A stretch of 64,000 nucleotides of DNA from Diaporthe sp. PMI_573. Taxonomy: Eukaryota; Ascomycota; Sordariomycetes; Diaporthales; Diaporthaceae. Where the stretch lies: positions 186,001-250,000 of the forward strand of contig JAJTUP010000026.1 in the NCBI GenBank assembly GCA_021399435.1, written 5' to 3'. Below, piece after piece: positions 19,079 to 30,600 of the stretch (positions within the stretch are counted from its first letter, which is position 1; each line of letters begins with the position of its first letter). The notes beneath the pieces were generated by a model. The model searched no databases. It saw nothing but the letters and a program-made list of their open reading frames with translations, and was not told where the DNA came from. Made by a program: the position numbers and the translations under genes.

Positions 19079-21450
19079 ATGCCATCGTCCCAAAAAGTAG
19101 CAGCTTTGCTCGCTGCTGTCGCCGGGGGCTACAGCCAAGCACTCGACGGGATCCACTACGACGGAGATGATATTGCACCATGTAGCTCCGCGCTGTACTG
19201 CTATGGCCATGTTCTGGATGCTATCCAAAGGGCCAGGCCATTCGCCGACTCAAAGACCTTTGTGGACATGTAAGTCTCATGCCAGCGCAGAAATGGAGGG
19301 AGGAGACGTGGCTCACGAGTCTCTAGGCCAACAATAGTCCCACTGCGAGAGGTCCAATCCGCTTATGACCGGTTGAAGAAGCCGCTACAGAACAACACCG
19401 AGCTCCTGGACTTCCTGAGCAGCAACTTTGGCCCTGCCGGGCAGGAGGTCATCCCCGTAGATCCAACATCCCTGGTCGTCAACGCGAGCTTCCTCAACGG
19501 GATCGCAAACGCGGTGAACAGGGAGTTCACCGAGGCCGTCATCGACCTGTGGCCCGACCTGACACGGTCGGTCAACGAGTCCGCCGTTTGTGCCGAGTGC
19601 GAGAGCAGCCTGCTGTCCATCAAGCGGCCGTTCGTCGTCGCCGGGGGACGCTTCCGGGAGCCCTACTATTGGGACTCGTACTGGATCCTCCACGGGCTGC
19701 TCCGCAGCGGCGGCAACTTCACGGGCATCGCGAGAAACCAGATCGAGAATTTCCTGGACTTCGTCGAGGACTATGGGTTCGTGCCAAACGGGGCTAGGGT
19801 GTACTATCTCAACCGCTCGCAACCGCCATTGTTGGCGCAGATGGTCAGGATTTACCTGGAGCAGACGGGGGATGCGACCATCCTCGATCGTGCGATTCCC
19901 CTGCTCATCCGGGAACACGACTTCTTCACGTCCAACCGGACTGTCCAGGTCACTATTGAAGACAAGAAATATACCCTGAATCGGTAAGTGGACCTCGAAA
20001 ATATATAACAAGGTAAGCCCGTTGCTTTTGCAAGGCACTCACACGTGCAACAGATACAATGTCGCCAACACCGAGCCACGGCCAGAGTCCTACTACGAGG
20101 ACTACACACAAGTCAACAACGCGTCATACTACGCAAGAGACGGCAGGGTCTTCCCGACCAGGAACACGACCCAGGCCGAGAAGGACCTGCAGTACAGGAA
20201 CCTCGCATCGGGGGCCGAGTCCGGCTGGGACTTCAGCGCGCGGTTCATGAGGGACCCGACCATCGCAGCTGACGACACCTACTTCCCCCTGGCGTCGTAC
20301 AACATCATCAGCATAGTGCCCGTGGAGCTGAACGCGATCCTGTACTGGAACGAGGTCACCATCGCCGGGTTCCTGCGCCAGCAGGAGCAGCAGCAGGCCC
20401 CCAACGCCACCACCGAGGCGGACGCATGGGACGCCCGCGCCGCGTCCCGCAGCGAGGCCATGCACGCGGTGATGTGGAACGACACGCTGGGCGGCTACTC
20501 CGACTTCAACCTGACCTCCGGCTCGCAGGACGTGTTCTGGGCGCGGGACGCGGACTCGCTCCCCAGCGAGCAGGCGCCCGACGGCCAGCAGGTCGTCTTC
20601 AACGTCGGACAGCTGTCCCCGTTCTGGACGGGTGCGGCGCCTCGTTCCGTCGCCGGGGACCCGGCCGCCGTGAGGAGGGTGTTTTCGCGCGTGGACGAGT
20701 ACCTCAGCTCGCGGAAGGGAGGCATCGCGCCTACTAACTTCGTCTCGGGGCAGCAGTGGGACCAGCCCAGCGTGTGGCCGCCGCACATGCACATCCTCAT
20801 GGAGGCGCTGCTGCGGACGGCTGGCGAGGCCGTTGGGGGCGGTGATGGTGCCGGTGCCGGTGCCGGTGGTGAGGACTGGGCGTGGGCGAGCGACCTGGCG
20901 CTGAGGCTGGGGCAGAGATACTTTGATTCGGCGTATTGCACTTGGTGAGTGAGAAACCCGCAACTGTGCTTTTGACACGCCCGGTCGCCTCTTGGCGGTC
21001 GTGGAGAAAGAAAATCAAAGAAATACTGCTCATAGAAAACAAGAGGCTAACGAGGCACTCGACACGTTTAGGCGCGCAACAGGCGGCGGAACCCCGAGCT
21101 CGCCCCCGCTGCCCAACCCGCCGCAGGACCTCGGCGGGCAGATGTTCGAGAAGTACTCGGACCAGTCGCTCAACGAGGCCGGCAGCGGCGGCGAGTACGA
21201 GGTGGTCGTTGGCTTCGGCTGGTCAAACGGGGTGTTGATCTGGACGGCCGACACGTTCCGCGACAGGCTGCAGACGCCCGTGTGCGAGGACCTCCTCACC
21301 GCCACCGGGGGGGTGACGAAGAAGGAAAGGAGGGGGAGCAAGCGTGGTGGGCATGGCAACGGCACAAACGCCGTCAGCGCGGTGGAGCTTGATTATTTCG
21401 ACGCGACTTGGACGAGTGAGAATGTTGGCGGTCTCCGGGCTGCGAGCTAG
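19079..21450 (+). CDS. Secreted GH37 trehalase
   Basis: Four exons (19079-19269, 19327-19983, 20054-20944, 21072-21450) give 705 residues. The enzyme hydrolyses alpha,alpha-trehalose to two glucose molecules. GH37 signature 1 is AGGRFREPYYWDSYW at residues 169-183 and signature 2 is QWDQPSVWPP at 517-526. The catalytic acid region is within SGAESGWDFSARF. The N-terminus (MPSSQKVAALLAAVAGGYSQA) looks like a secretion signal, many N-x-S/T sequons are present, and there is no calcium-binding or phosphorylated regulatory extension like that of cytosolic neutral trehalases. This fits the cell-wall or extracellular GH37 type. A Gly/Ala-rich low-complexity insert lies near 20835-20872. The start is the ATG directly before the signal peptide. 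Confidence 0.93.
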
Positions 21451-21804
21451 CATACAAATATGTGTTGGTTCTTGCGTCTAAGGGGGTTGAGTGGGAATGG
21501 ACTTCTCATTCTCGTCTCATTAAAAGTATACGGAAGGTCGGTCGTCTGCTTATCGTTCTGTCTTCCGACTCGCTTCGTATTCCGTGTATAACACACCAAG
21601 AAATTCGACCGTGTCCGTAGCTTTTCCTCTTCCTTGGACGGAATCTGTCGCCAGGACAAAACCGTGTTGTCTTGACCTCTCCGCTACCAGGCGAAGCCTT
21701 TCGCCCATGGTCAGCCTCATCCTGAGACTCGCTGTTGTGAAGTTCCGTGGCGCTCCCGAAAGTCTTGAATAAGCCAAGCGCAAAGCTGATGGTCTGTCTC
21801 ATCA
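21451..21804. other. Convergent 3' intergenic region
   Basis: About 350 bp between the trehalase stop and the stop of the GNAT gene on the other strand. Nothing else seen. Confidence 0.6.
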
Positions 21805-22437
21805 TCAGATGACCCCTTCCAATCCGGGACACTCCTCTCTCAGCAGCCCATAATTCCTCATGCCCAATGACTCTCCATGCTTCCAAATAGCCTTCCTCCT
21901 TACCCCCTCGAACTGAAACCCAGCCTTCTTCAGCACAGCCTCGCTCGCCGAGTTGCCCTCGTAGACGCCAGCCTCGACCCGCAGGAGGTCAGGGAAGGTC
22001 GAGAATGCCCACGCAGCGAAGGCGGCGATGGCCTCGCCGGCGTAGCCCCTGCCCCAGTGCTCGCGACCCAGCCAGTATCCAAGCTCGACGGTGCGGGCCT
22101 CGACGTCCTTGAAGGGCTTCAGGCCGATGCCGCCAACAAAGGCGCCGTCCGAGGAACGACAGATGGCGTAGTTGAGCAGGATGCCCTCTGGCCGCAGGGG
22201 GCTGGCCGACTTGTCGGTGAGCGCAATGTTGCCGATGAAGGACTCGGCGTGCTGCAGCTCGTAAGGGTTGGGGAAGGTGTTGCGCATCCACCTGGCGATC
22301 TCTGGGTGGTTGGCCTGCTTCGCGCTGGCTGCTGTGTCGGTTGGGTGGTAGGGGCGGATGAGTGTCTTGGTGAGGGTGAGTATAGGCGTTGTGGGGAGGG
22401 AAGGTATCGATGGGGCGTGTGCCGTGGGTGAAGCCAT
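21805..22437 (-). CDS. GNAT-family N-acetyltransferase (RimJ/RimL-like)
   Basis: Single-exon gene of 210 residues. The Acetyltransf_3 fold is visible. TLTKTLIRPYHPTD forms the N-terminal strand with the LRP/IRP start of RimJ-type enzymes, VGGIGLKPF is strand 4, VELGYWLGREHWGRGYAGEAI is the acetyl-CoA-binding motif A with the R/Q-x-x-G-x-G/A pyrophosphate loop (GRGYAG), and VYEGNSASEAVLKKAGFQFEG is the typical N-x-x-S-x-x-x-L/V-x-K-x-G-F motif before the last strand. It probably acetylates an amine on a small molecule or protein N-terminus; the substrate cannot be inferred. Transcribed divergently from erv46 across 1.35 kb, and convergent with trehalase. Confidence 0.88.
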   Translation of the reverse strand: MASPTAHAPSIPSLPTTPILTLTKTLIRPYHPTDTAASAKQANHPEIARWMRNTFPNPYELQHAESFIGNIALTDKSASPLRPEGILLNYAICRSSDGAFVGGIGLKPFKDVEARTVELGYWLGREHWGRGYAGEAIAAFAAWAFSTFPDLLRVEAGVYEGNSASEAVLKKAGFQFEGVRRKAIWKHGESLGMRNYGLLREECPGLEGVI

Positions 22438-23790
22438 CGTGGGTGCGGCTCGGAGGTGTCTCAGGGGCAGACTGTCTTATGCTCGGGGGAATTCCGTGTT
22501 GGTCGGTTGTGACGGCTACGGCCACGGCTAGTATGGGCACGCTGGCGCCCTGGAACTTGCCGAGCGTATAATAATGAATGAATGACGAGCCACTGAGGGT
22601 GGCAGGGCCATTATATAAAGCCGGGCTTGATGAGCTAATGAGTCACGTCGGGCGAGCTTCTGGATAAGACACACGATATTGCTGACAGTGTCTCGCCTTC
22701 TCTCACCGAGCGCAAGGGTGAGAAGTGAAGCTGGCGCAACCCACACATCCACACACATGCGCAACTATTGCCGGGAGACCTTTCCTGTTGTGGGAGGCAG
22801 CGGTGATCCTCCCGCTGCTCTGCGCCGCAACCCGCTGTTGGGATATGGCAGAGACGGCAAAATAATAATAAAAAGATGGGATGGCGGTCGTTGGGTGTTG
22901 TGACTGCTCACATCATCGAGCTCGGGTCCGGGGAGGGGGGAGCGATGCCTGTTGGTCTCGACCATTGCGTACACCCAACCCAACAACTCCTACTGCCCTT
23001 CAGCCCCATGCCACTGGCGTCATACCATGCCGGCATTGCTCTCGCCGAAAGAAGAAGAAGAAGAAAAACTCGAGCGAAGCTAGCAAGGTAGAACGAAGGG
23101 GGTGAGATAATGGTAAGCGAGACGGGCAGTAAGCAAGTCCAGAAGCCAGAAGCAGTCCAGAGTCCTAGACAGGTGTACGTACCAAGGATACGCTGAACCC
23201 GACAAATGGACCCTGGAGTGCCGGGGGGGAGGGGAGGGGCCGTCGGAATGTACACCACAGGGCCCCGGGAGCTGACTGCAGGGGACCTTGTGGGGGCTGC
23301 AGACCAATGCAAGGTCCTGATTGGAAAGCCCCGGTGCTAAGACCGGGGAAGCTTGCTCTACCTACACTAGGTAGGCACTGTGGTACAGCTTGGGCTACCC
23401 GTGCCTGGGGACTGCGAGCCGCGCAACCGCATTGGAAAATGTGAGGTGGCCTTTCCGGGAACAGACCACGGCCAGAGCACGCAGCAGGCCAAGCTCATCA
23501 GCCTCGCCGTCGACACTCACCACCACCGCCTGCCTGTCCACCCTCCTTGTCCCTCTTCTCACCCGACCTGGCTGGCTGGCCTCAGTTGCTCTGCTCCATG
23601 GTCAAGTCCAATTGACCTGTTTTTCCTCCCATGCCATCTGCCTGACCACCTCCCGCCGCTCCTTGATCTTGGTTCGGTCCCGTCGCATTTCCTCCCGTGC
23701 TGTTCAACCTCTGTCACACGCCGGAACCTTCCTGGGTGATCCTGCAGCTGCCGGGCTCCTCCCATCTGTGTCGCGCCACTCACCACAAAG
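22438..23790. promoter_or_regulatory. Divergent promoter region between the GNAT gene and erv46
   Basis: About 1.35 kb. A TGAGTCAC sequence (GCN4/AP-1-like) occurs at 22639-22646, and CTACCTACACTAGGTAGG lies near 23359-23376. The last 300 bases are pyrimidine-rich, as expected for a fungal leader. No supported gene. Confidence 0.45.
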
Positions 23791-25287
23791 ATGTCTGCCA
23801 AGTCGCGCTTCACGAGGCTTGACGCCTTCACAAAAACTGTCGAAGATGCGCGCATCAGAACAACGTCCGGTGGCATCGTCACCATCGTGTCGTTACTCGT
23901 CGTCTTGTACCTTGCATTTGGCGAATGGGCAGACTACAGGCGCACAATAATACACCCAGAGCTGATTGTCGATAAAGGACGGAGTACGTCGTGCTACATC
24001 CACCCACCCATCAACCCCCCCCCCCCAATCCAAGACCACAGGCCGGGCGGGCTGACCGATGGCGATCACTCAATTAGGCGAGCGGATGGAGATCCACCTG
24101 AACGTCACCTTCCAACGAATCCCATGCGAGCTCCTGACCCTCGACGTGATGGACGTCTCGGGCGAGCAGCAGCACGGTGTGCAGCATGGCGTTAGCAAGG
24201 TGCGCCTCCGCCCCGAGTCCGACGGCGGCGGCGTCATCGACACCAAGGCCCTGGCCCTCCACGACGACGACGAGACCGCCAAGCACCTCGACCCGGACTA
24301 CTGCGGCGGCTGCTACGGCGCCGCTTCCCCGCCCAACGCCATGAAGCCCGGTTGTTGCCAGACCTGCGACGAGGTGCGCGAGGCTTACGCCCAGGCGTCC
24401 TGGGCCTTCGGCCGCGGCGAGAACGTCGAGCAGTGCATGCGGGAGCACTATGCCGAGAAGCTGGATGAGCAGCGCCATGAGGGTTGCCGCATCGAGGGCA
24501 GCCTGCGCGTCAACAAGGTTGTTGGCAACTTCCACATCGCCCCCGGCCGCAGCTTCAGCAACGGCAACATGCACGTCCACGACCTCAAGAACTACTGGGA
24601 CACACCGGTCCAAGGCGGCCACCGCTTCTCGCACACCATCCACCAGCTGCGCTTTGGACCCCAGCTGCCCGAGCAGATCACGGAGAAGCTGGGCACAAAG
24701 TCCCAGGCCTGGACCAGCCACCACATGAACCCCCTCGACGGCCTCGAGCAGGTCACCGATGACCCTAACTTCAACTACATGTACTTCGTCAAGATCGTGC
24801 CCACATCCTACATTCCCCTCAGCCTGAGCAAGAAGTACCGCGACATGATGACCGACGCGAACGCCGCCCTCGGCCAATTCGGTCAGAACGATGACGGCAG
24901 CATCGAGACCCACCAGTACTCGGTCACGAGCCACAAGCGCAGCCTGTCTGGCGGTGACGACTCCGCTGAGGGTCACGCCGAGCGTCTGCACTCCAAGGGC
25001 GGCATCCCGGGAGTCTTCTTCTCATATGTAAGTTATTACTTGCACTTTATCACAACACTCAGGTCGGAAGACCTGAATCCCAGAACTCATCAAGCTGACA
25101 CTTCGACCGCCAGGACATCTCGCCAATGAAGGTCATCAACCGTGAGGAGCCTGCCAAGTCGTTCGCAGGTTTCCTCACTGGACTGTGCGCCGTCCTCGGT
25201 GGCACCCTGACGGTCGCCGCCGCGGTGGACAGGTTTGTGTTCGAGGGTGCGACGAGGCTGAAGAAGCTTAGAGCCAAAGACCTATAG
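23791..25287 (+). CDS. erv46: Erv46/ERGIC3 COPII vesicle cargo receptor subunit
   Basis: Three exons (23791-23983, 24078-25027, 25114-25287) give 438 residues. Erv46 forms a complex with Erv41 and cycles between ER and Golgi to retrieve escaped ER proteins. The N-terminus (FTRLDAFTKTVEDARIRTTSGG) followed by a membrane helix at about residues 30-48 is the family start. The lumenal domain has the cysteine signature CGGCYGA, then GCCQTCDEVREAYAQASWAFG, which separates Erv46 from Erv41. Near the end, SPMKVINREE precedes the second membrane helix, and a short basic tail ends KKLRAKDL. Intron 1 contains a long C run (near 24016-24026), so that acceptor is the least certain junction, but the phase fits exactly. 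Confidence 0.93.
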
Positions 25288-26263
25288 GTGCCACGGGATA
25301 TAACACGCTCCAAGATAGGGGTAGGGAGCCAATTGGGCCATAGGTTGACTTGCGTCCCTAAAGGTTCATCGTACCTTTTGTTTTGCTTTTGCATCGGCTA
25401 TGGCGTTTGGTTCGGGTAGTCGGGGAAATGTCAGCCTTATATTTTGACCATCTTAAGTCTTAGCACCACTAAGAATGGCTCACCAAACACTATGACTTAG
25501 GCGGCTGAGTGACAAGTCCTCGGACACATTTGCTCACACTTTGGATCAGGGCTGGTAGCACGGGCAGCCTCTTGGTTTTATTTTGTCATGTGTCACAAAA
25601 TTGCAGACATGTGATTCCTGGTTTCTTGAACATGTCTCTTAGGGAGTCTCATCGAAACCAACTTTGCTCTGACATGCACTTAGCTACACCTTTCAGGGGT
25701 TTTGGAAGACGATTGTGTAAACGCACACAAAATACTGTCTCGGAGTCTCAAGACGCTGCTAATACACAGACGTGGAACGAAATTCGGGCCGTGCTCTAAA
25801 AGGGAAAAATTGGGAGCACAGTACTCGAGAGACACTGAGTATGTACACAGTAATACGTACCTCAATGAGGCTTGTCCATTCAACCTATGACTCTAGCTGT
25901 GTGACCTGCCGTTTTCCTGGCATCCCCATGAATATATAATAACACACACTCTCCTGCCTTGCAACTTTGCACTTCTCTCCTTCACTCACTCTTTCTCCAT
26001 GCGTCCACACACACACCTCTTCACTACCACAACACATTACTAAACGCAACTCTCCTGCAATCTCACACCTTACTAAACTTATATCGGCTCTCATTATCAA
26101 CTCAGATCGCCCACTCTAATCATTTACTCTGATCGTCAATTTTGATCAACAGCTATCATTATTAACGTATAAATGAAACTCAAATAGCCAAGTAAAACAT
26201 CACTTCGAGCGGTGTAGCGGAGTGTGGTAAGAAGTGTATCCGTGAGGTCCAATACTACCTATA
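25288..26263. other. Intergenic region, no supported gene
   Basis: About 1 kb downstream of erv46. From about 25940 it is rich in CACT/TCAC and becomes AT-rich near 26090-26200. No open frame resembles a protein. Confidence 0.5.
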
Positions 26264-26750
26264 GGATCCAGGCCAAGAAGGATGCCCGGAAGGCCCAGCA
26301 CATCAAAGACATGGTTCTTGTGCGCCCCGTCACGACCGACACGGACTCATAGTCCTATGGCGACGTCACAATCGATCCCAGGCGAGAGAACATCCTGACC
26401 ACCACTGATGCCTCCAACGCCGCCTTTGGCGCTTGTGACAGAATCTTCTTCGCAAGCAGCACTAGCACCACAAGACACGCCAAAGACGAGCAGGAGAAGG
26501 GCAATGGGCGCAAGCACACCACACGGTGGACAGGTGCTTGCATCGCCTACAGGCCGTCCACAGATGAGGACAACGGCAACGACATCAACATGACCCTCTC
26601 CGCCCCCCGAGGAATTCTGAGGCACATCAAAGCTAACAAGCAGCGAGGGCAAAAAGCCAGCAACTGCAAAGACCCCTTCACCATATCATCGAAAACGAGG
26701 CTCCTTTCTTTTGGCTTCAGCATTCGAACTCGACACCATCGATCCGAGTG
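26264..26750 (+). pseudogene. Coding-like fragment with one in-frame TAG
   Basis: A plus-strand frame is open for about 160 codons except for one TAG at 26350-26352. Codon third positions are mostly G or C, like the real genes here, and the peptide is mixed in composition (AKKDARKAQHIKDMVLVRP, then YGDVTIDPRRENILTTTDAS). It starts just after a plausible acceptor (CTATAG). I recognise no family. It may be a gene relic or an exon whose partners are lost; the surrounding sequence is AT-rich and non-coding. Confidence 0.3.
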
Positions 26751-27308
26751 AAACCAACAGCCACCGGGGCAATATGAGGTTCATACTGACACATATGATC
26801 AGCCAAGCAGTTCTTTGAGCGATTTCGCAGCGCTTCTGAGCTGGGAATGGGACAAACTGAAACAAGTGCATGGTATTTAAGAGGCGTTTCCCCCTCCTGG
26901 TGGTTTTATGCCTCCCAAGGGCGTGCAAAGGACAAGGCGTACGGTGCTTGCACAGGGATGCCATTCTGAATAGGCCAACCCGACTGCCCATCTTTCTGAC
27001 CCAGAGACTATTGAGAACATAATTTGAGATTCAAACGTATATGAATTGAAACACGAACTTAAGATGTCTTCCCCATGGTAGTGAAACCTGCCTACCTGAA
27101 ATAGTTTGATACAGATATCTATTGGCTCATTAGGTTCTCCACCGTATAGATGCACTTCAATCTCCCAGCCTCAAAATAGACCCAAACCCACATTCACATC
27201 TCCGTCCGTGACACATTCAGCACCTTTTACAGTAAGCATCGGATATTTGAGTTTCATTCGCTACACACAATTCTTCTCTTGTGTTCAACACGGCCCTCAG
27301 CTACAATT

Positions 27309-27694
27309 GACTTCGACGACGGTAATCTTTCGGAACTGGTCCGACTTATACGCCCCGAGCTGCCCGCAGCCTTAGCCGGCCCATTCAGGCTTTTGTGCTC
27401 CTCCCTAAGACCCGGATCAACCCAGCCTGCCCTAAATACCAGGTCTCACGGTCCAAATCGAGCCTCACAAAGCCCCTCCACCGTTCTGCGATGAGAAGCT
27501 GTACGGCACCTGGCCGCGCAATGTCGTCTCGATTGCCGACCTAGAGACGGTGACACAGAGCGCCCTTGTGGTCTCGCATCCGCCGTTGGAAGGAAATTCG
27601 ACCCACGAACCAGCTTCTCGACCACGGGATGTAGTGCGCAAGCAGATATGGACTATACGATGGAGGTTGCTGCCTATGGGGAACTGAATGGCTG
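27309..27694 (+). other. Possible gene remnant in two frames
   Basis: Two short coding-like stretches lie close together on the plus strand in different frames: IDFDDGNLSELVRLIRPELP near 27310-27370, and KAPPPFCDEKLYGTWPRNVV followed by ADLETVTQSALVVSHPP near 27466-27590. They could be exons of an unknown gene or relics. No start codon or complete splice chain could be built. Confidence 0.2.
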
Positions 27695-30600
27695 TAGTTA
27701 TAGGCTCGTCTCTAATTCTAGTGTAGTATTCAGCACTATCCCGCCCGTTGTGCTACTTGATTACAATTCGTCTACTGTCTACAGCTGCACACTCAGGGGT
27801 AAGCATCCTTTTGAGAAGCTCGTTCGCCCAGTGAACCCCATGGGATTTTGTTAGAAGTGGACTCTAGCTGGCGACTTTGAAGGATAGGTCCCTCGAGAGT
27901 GGCAAAACGCTGAAAGGCTCCAGCAGCAGACTGCCAGCAGTGGCTGCTGGAGAGATTTAGCAGTGAAGAGCAGAGAGCTCTCCACGAACCCGTGACCAAG
28001 GAGCTTCAGGTTAGCGTCTATTAAACATCATCCCTCGAACAGACAAATAGCATCGGCGTTGAGCTTGCCAGATGCGCCTGTGGGTTCCATCTCGGGTGTA
28101 CTGTCACGTGGTCGTAAGCAGGTATCTGACGTTGTTGAAGAGAGGCTCGGGCGGACATGGCTTGCACATGTGGGACGTGGCTTGCTCTTCACGCAGCTAC
28201 AGCATGCAGGTGTCAGGGCGCACCGCCCAAGTACCCGAGTACGGTACCAAACGCTAGCCGCGGGCGGCACATAGAAAATAGATGAACGCCGACCGATAAA
28301 AAGAAAAGTCAATCTGGTCAATGCGGCGCTGCTTACAGGATGAAGGTTTGCACCCAACCTGGCAGCGACTCGCCGCCAAGACAAGAAAACAATTACTACA
28401 TGGGGTACTCAATATCGAATATCGGTTCATGGCGTCTTGATTCACATGCATAATGTCCGCTGCCAGCATCATCTCCACAGAATGAGCATGTTGCATGTTA
28501 CCTAGGCAATACAGTAGCAACACAAAACATAGGGAAATAACCACCATGCAGACATCAATTAGCTTTTCGCTCTAGTATCACAGCCCTCGGTTTCTGTTAC
28601 GAAATGCATACCGCGTCGCGAGCGAAGCAGATGAGCAGCCGAGCTCGATTCGGATACTACCTAAATAGGGCCTACCGGAACCGGGGTCTGCCCCGGAAGG
28701 CAGCCAGGACGCGAAAGACGCGTCCTAGTCCGGGAGTGGTAGGCGAGCCCGTAATTATACACTACACGTGCATAGCAGGCGTGCCGGCAAGGGGGGGAAC
28801 ATGAGGATGAGGATGAGGAAGAAGAGGAGGAGGAGGAGGAGGAGCTGGAGGCTCTGCGCGCGCTCTCACGTGGCCGGGCCCAAGCGGGAGTGGAGCATGG
28901 AGCAAAAGGCAGTCCCGACATTTCTGCAGACATAACAAAAGAACAATAAAGTACGCTGTGCCCCGTGCCCCGTGCCCGGTGGCGCCTGTGCGTTGTGCCG
29001 CGGGCTGGACACACCGAGGTAACCCAGGCGGGTGAATGATGAGGCCTGGCCAAATTGCGCCCTTCAATCACCGAGACATGGCGAGATGGGAGGCGCCCGG
29101 CCCGTTGCAGCAGTACCCCACCGGTTAGCAGCAGCAGCAGGCAAGCAAGCAAGCAAGCAGCAAGCAGCAGCACATGTGAAGAACAATTGCTGGGGTCGGG
29201 AGAGGGACGGAGGCCCGGGGGCTGGGTTGACTGATGCCCGGCAGTGGCCGCTGCGGCAAACCTATGTATCTGTCGTGGAGAAGCAAAACTTCATCTCGAG
29301 GCTGCGACGGTGCAATTTCAGGGACTTTTCGTCACAAGAAAACAAGTGCAAGCCAGCCCACCCCGTTGCACAAAAAATGATCCTCGCAGGGCTCGACTGT
29401 GAGCGTGGAGTCTAGTGGCCGGGGCCGCACGGTGGCTTGCGCCGTGCCCGTTTTTTCCTTCCTCTTCCTTCTTTGCTCCCCCCCTCCACTGTCAGGTAAT
29501 ACTGTTGCTGTGTGCCATTGTTTACGTGATGGGGCTGGCTGACTGGCTGGCTGACTGGGCCGGCAGAGTGCTGTGAAGGGGACGGCCTCATTTCGAGCCT
29601 AATTTCCGCGGGGAATGTCGGCCGAGGTGGGTACCACCCAGGCTAGAGAACCCTTTTCTCCACAAGGGGGCCTGGCCGCGGGCCCCTCTCCTCATTCTCG
29701 CTGGCGTCGAGGGAAAGAAAGCTCGGGGGATCGTCTTAGGGCAGACTCGTCTTGGAATCGGCGGGATCGGCGAGCTAATGTCGGTCATCTCAGTTCGAGA
29801 GGGGTGGAAGCTTCATTAGCCCCGGAGGGTGGACTGTTCATGGCTTGCCCACGATGGTGGCATTTGTGAGATTTTGTGACGAGTGAGGTGGTATGGGGGG
29901 GGGGGCTTGTCGCCGCGCAGGACCGGTGCCAGGTGACTTGATGGTTTCTGATAGTTTGGACGACCGGGCGGGCTCAATCAAAGTGACGGAACCAATGCAG
30001 ACATGACAGCCGTTGTGAAGCTGGAGGAGCGGGGGGTTTTTGCCCGGGATGCAACTCTGAAATCTTGCCCGGTCCAGGTTCAAGCCTGGAATGTTGAAGC
30101 ATGGGCCCCGGCAGCCGAGCCAGCTGGTTGAAGCCGGGGCGGGCGCTGGTTGACGACAGAGTCTGGTGATTGAGGTGCAAGTTGGGTCCGATGAGATACC
30201 ACAGTAGATGCCTCGCTCGATGGCCGTGGCTGTATCGTGTATCGTCCCCGCCCCTCCCCAGGTTCGTGATACCCAAGGCAGGCTTGTACGTGCGTACTAA
30301 GGTACCTACACACTAGGCATGTAGGCAGCCCTGACAGCCTCGTATTGGACCAACACCATCTGCAGCAGACCAGATGCTGTGGACCTGGACCTGCGTATCT
30401 GGAGGTGCTGCGGTGCTGCAGTGCTGCAGTGCTGCAGCGCGGTTGGCCGTCCCAGGGCAGCCAGGCAGCCAGGCAGCCAGGCGGACAGGCCCAGTGCGAC
30501 GACAGACCCGACGAACCGGGCGAGAGCGGTCTACAGTCTTGGTCAGGTTAGAGCCAGTCTCTATGGTAGAGAGATCTCCCATCGCCCTCGATTAGCAGCT

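Noticed and set aside
24074..24991. 305-codon minus-strand open frame
   Set aside because: Antisense shadow of Erv46 caused by high GC at third codon positions.
26210..26270. tRNA-like start in front of the coding relic
   Set aside because: Begins with a GGTGTAGCGG-type string, but no T-loop or paired stems follow.
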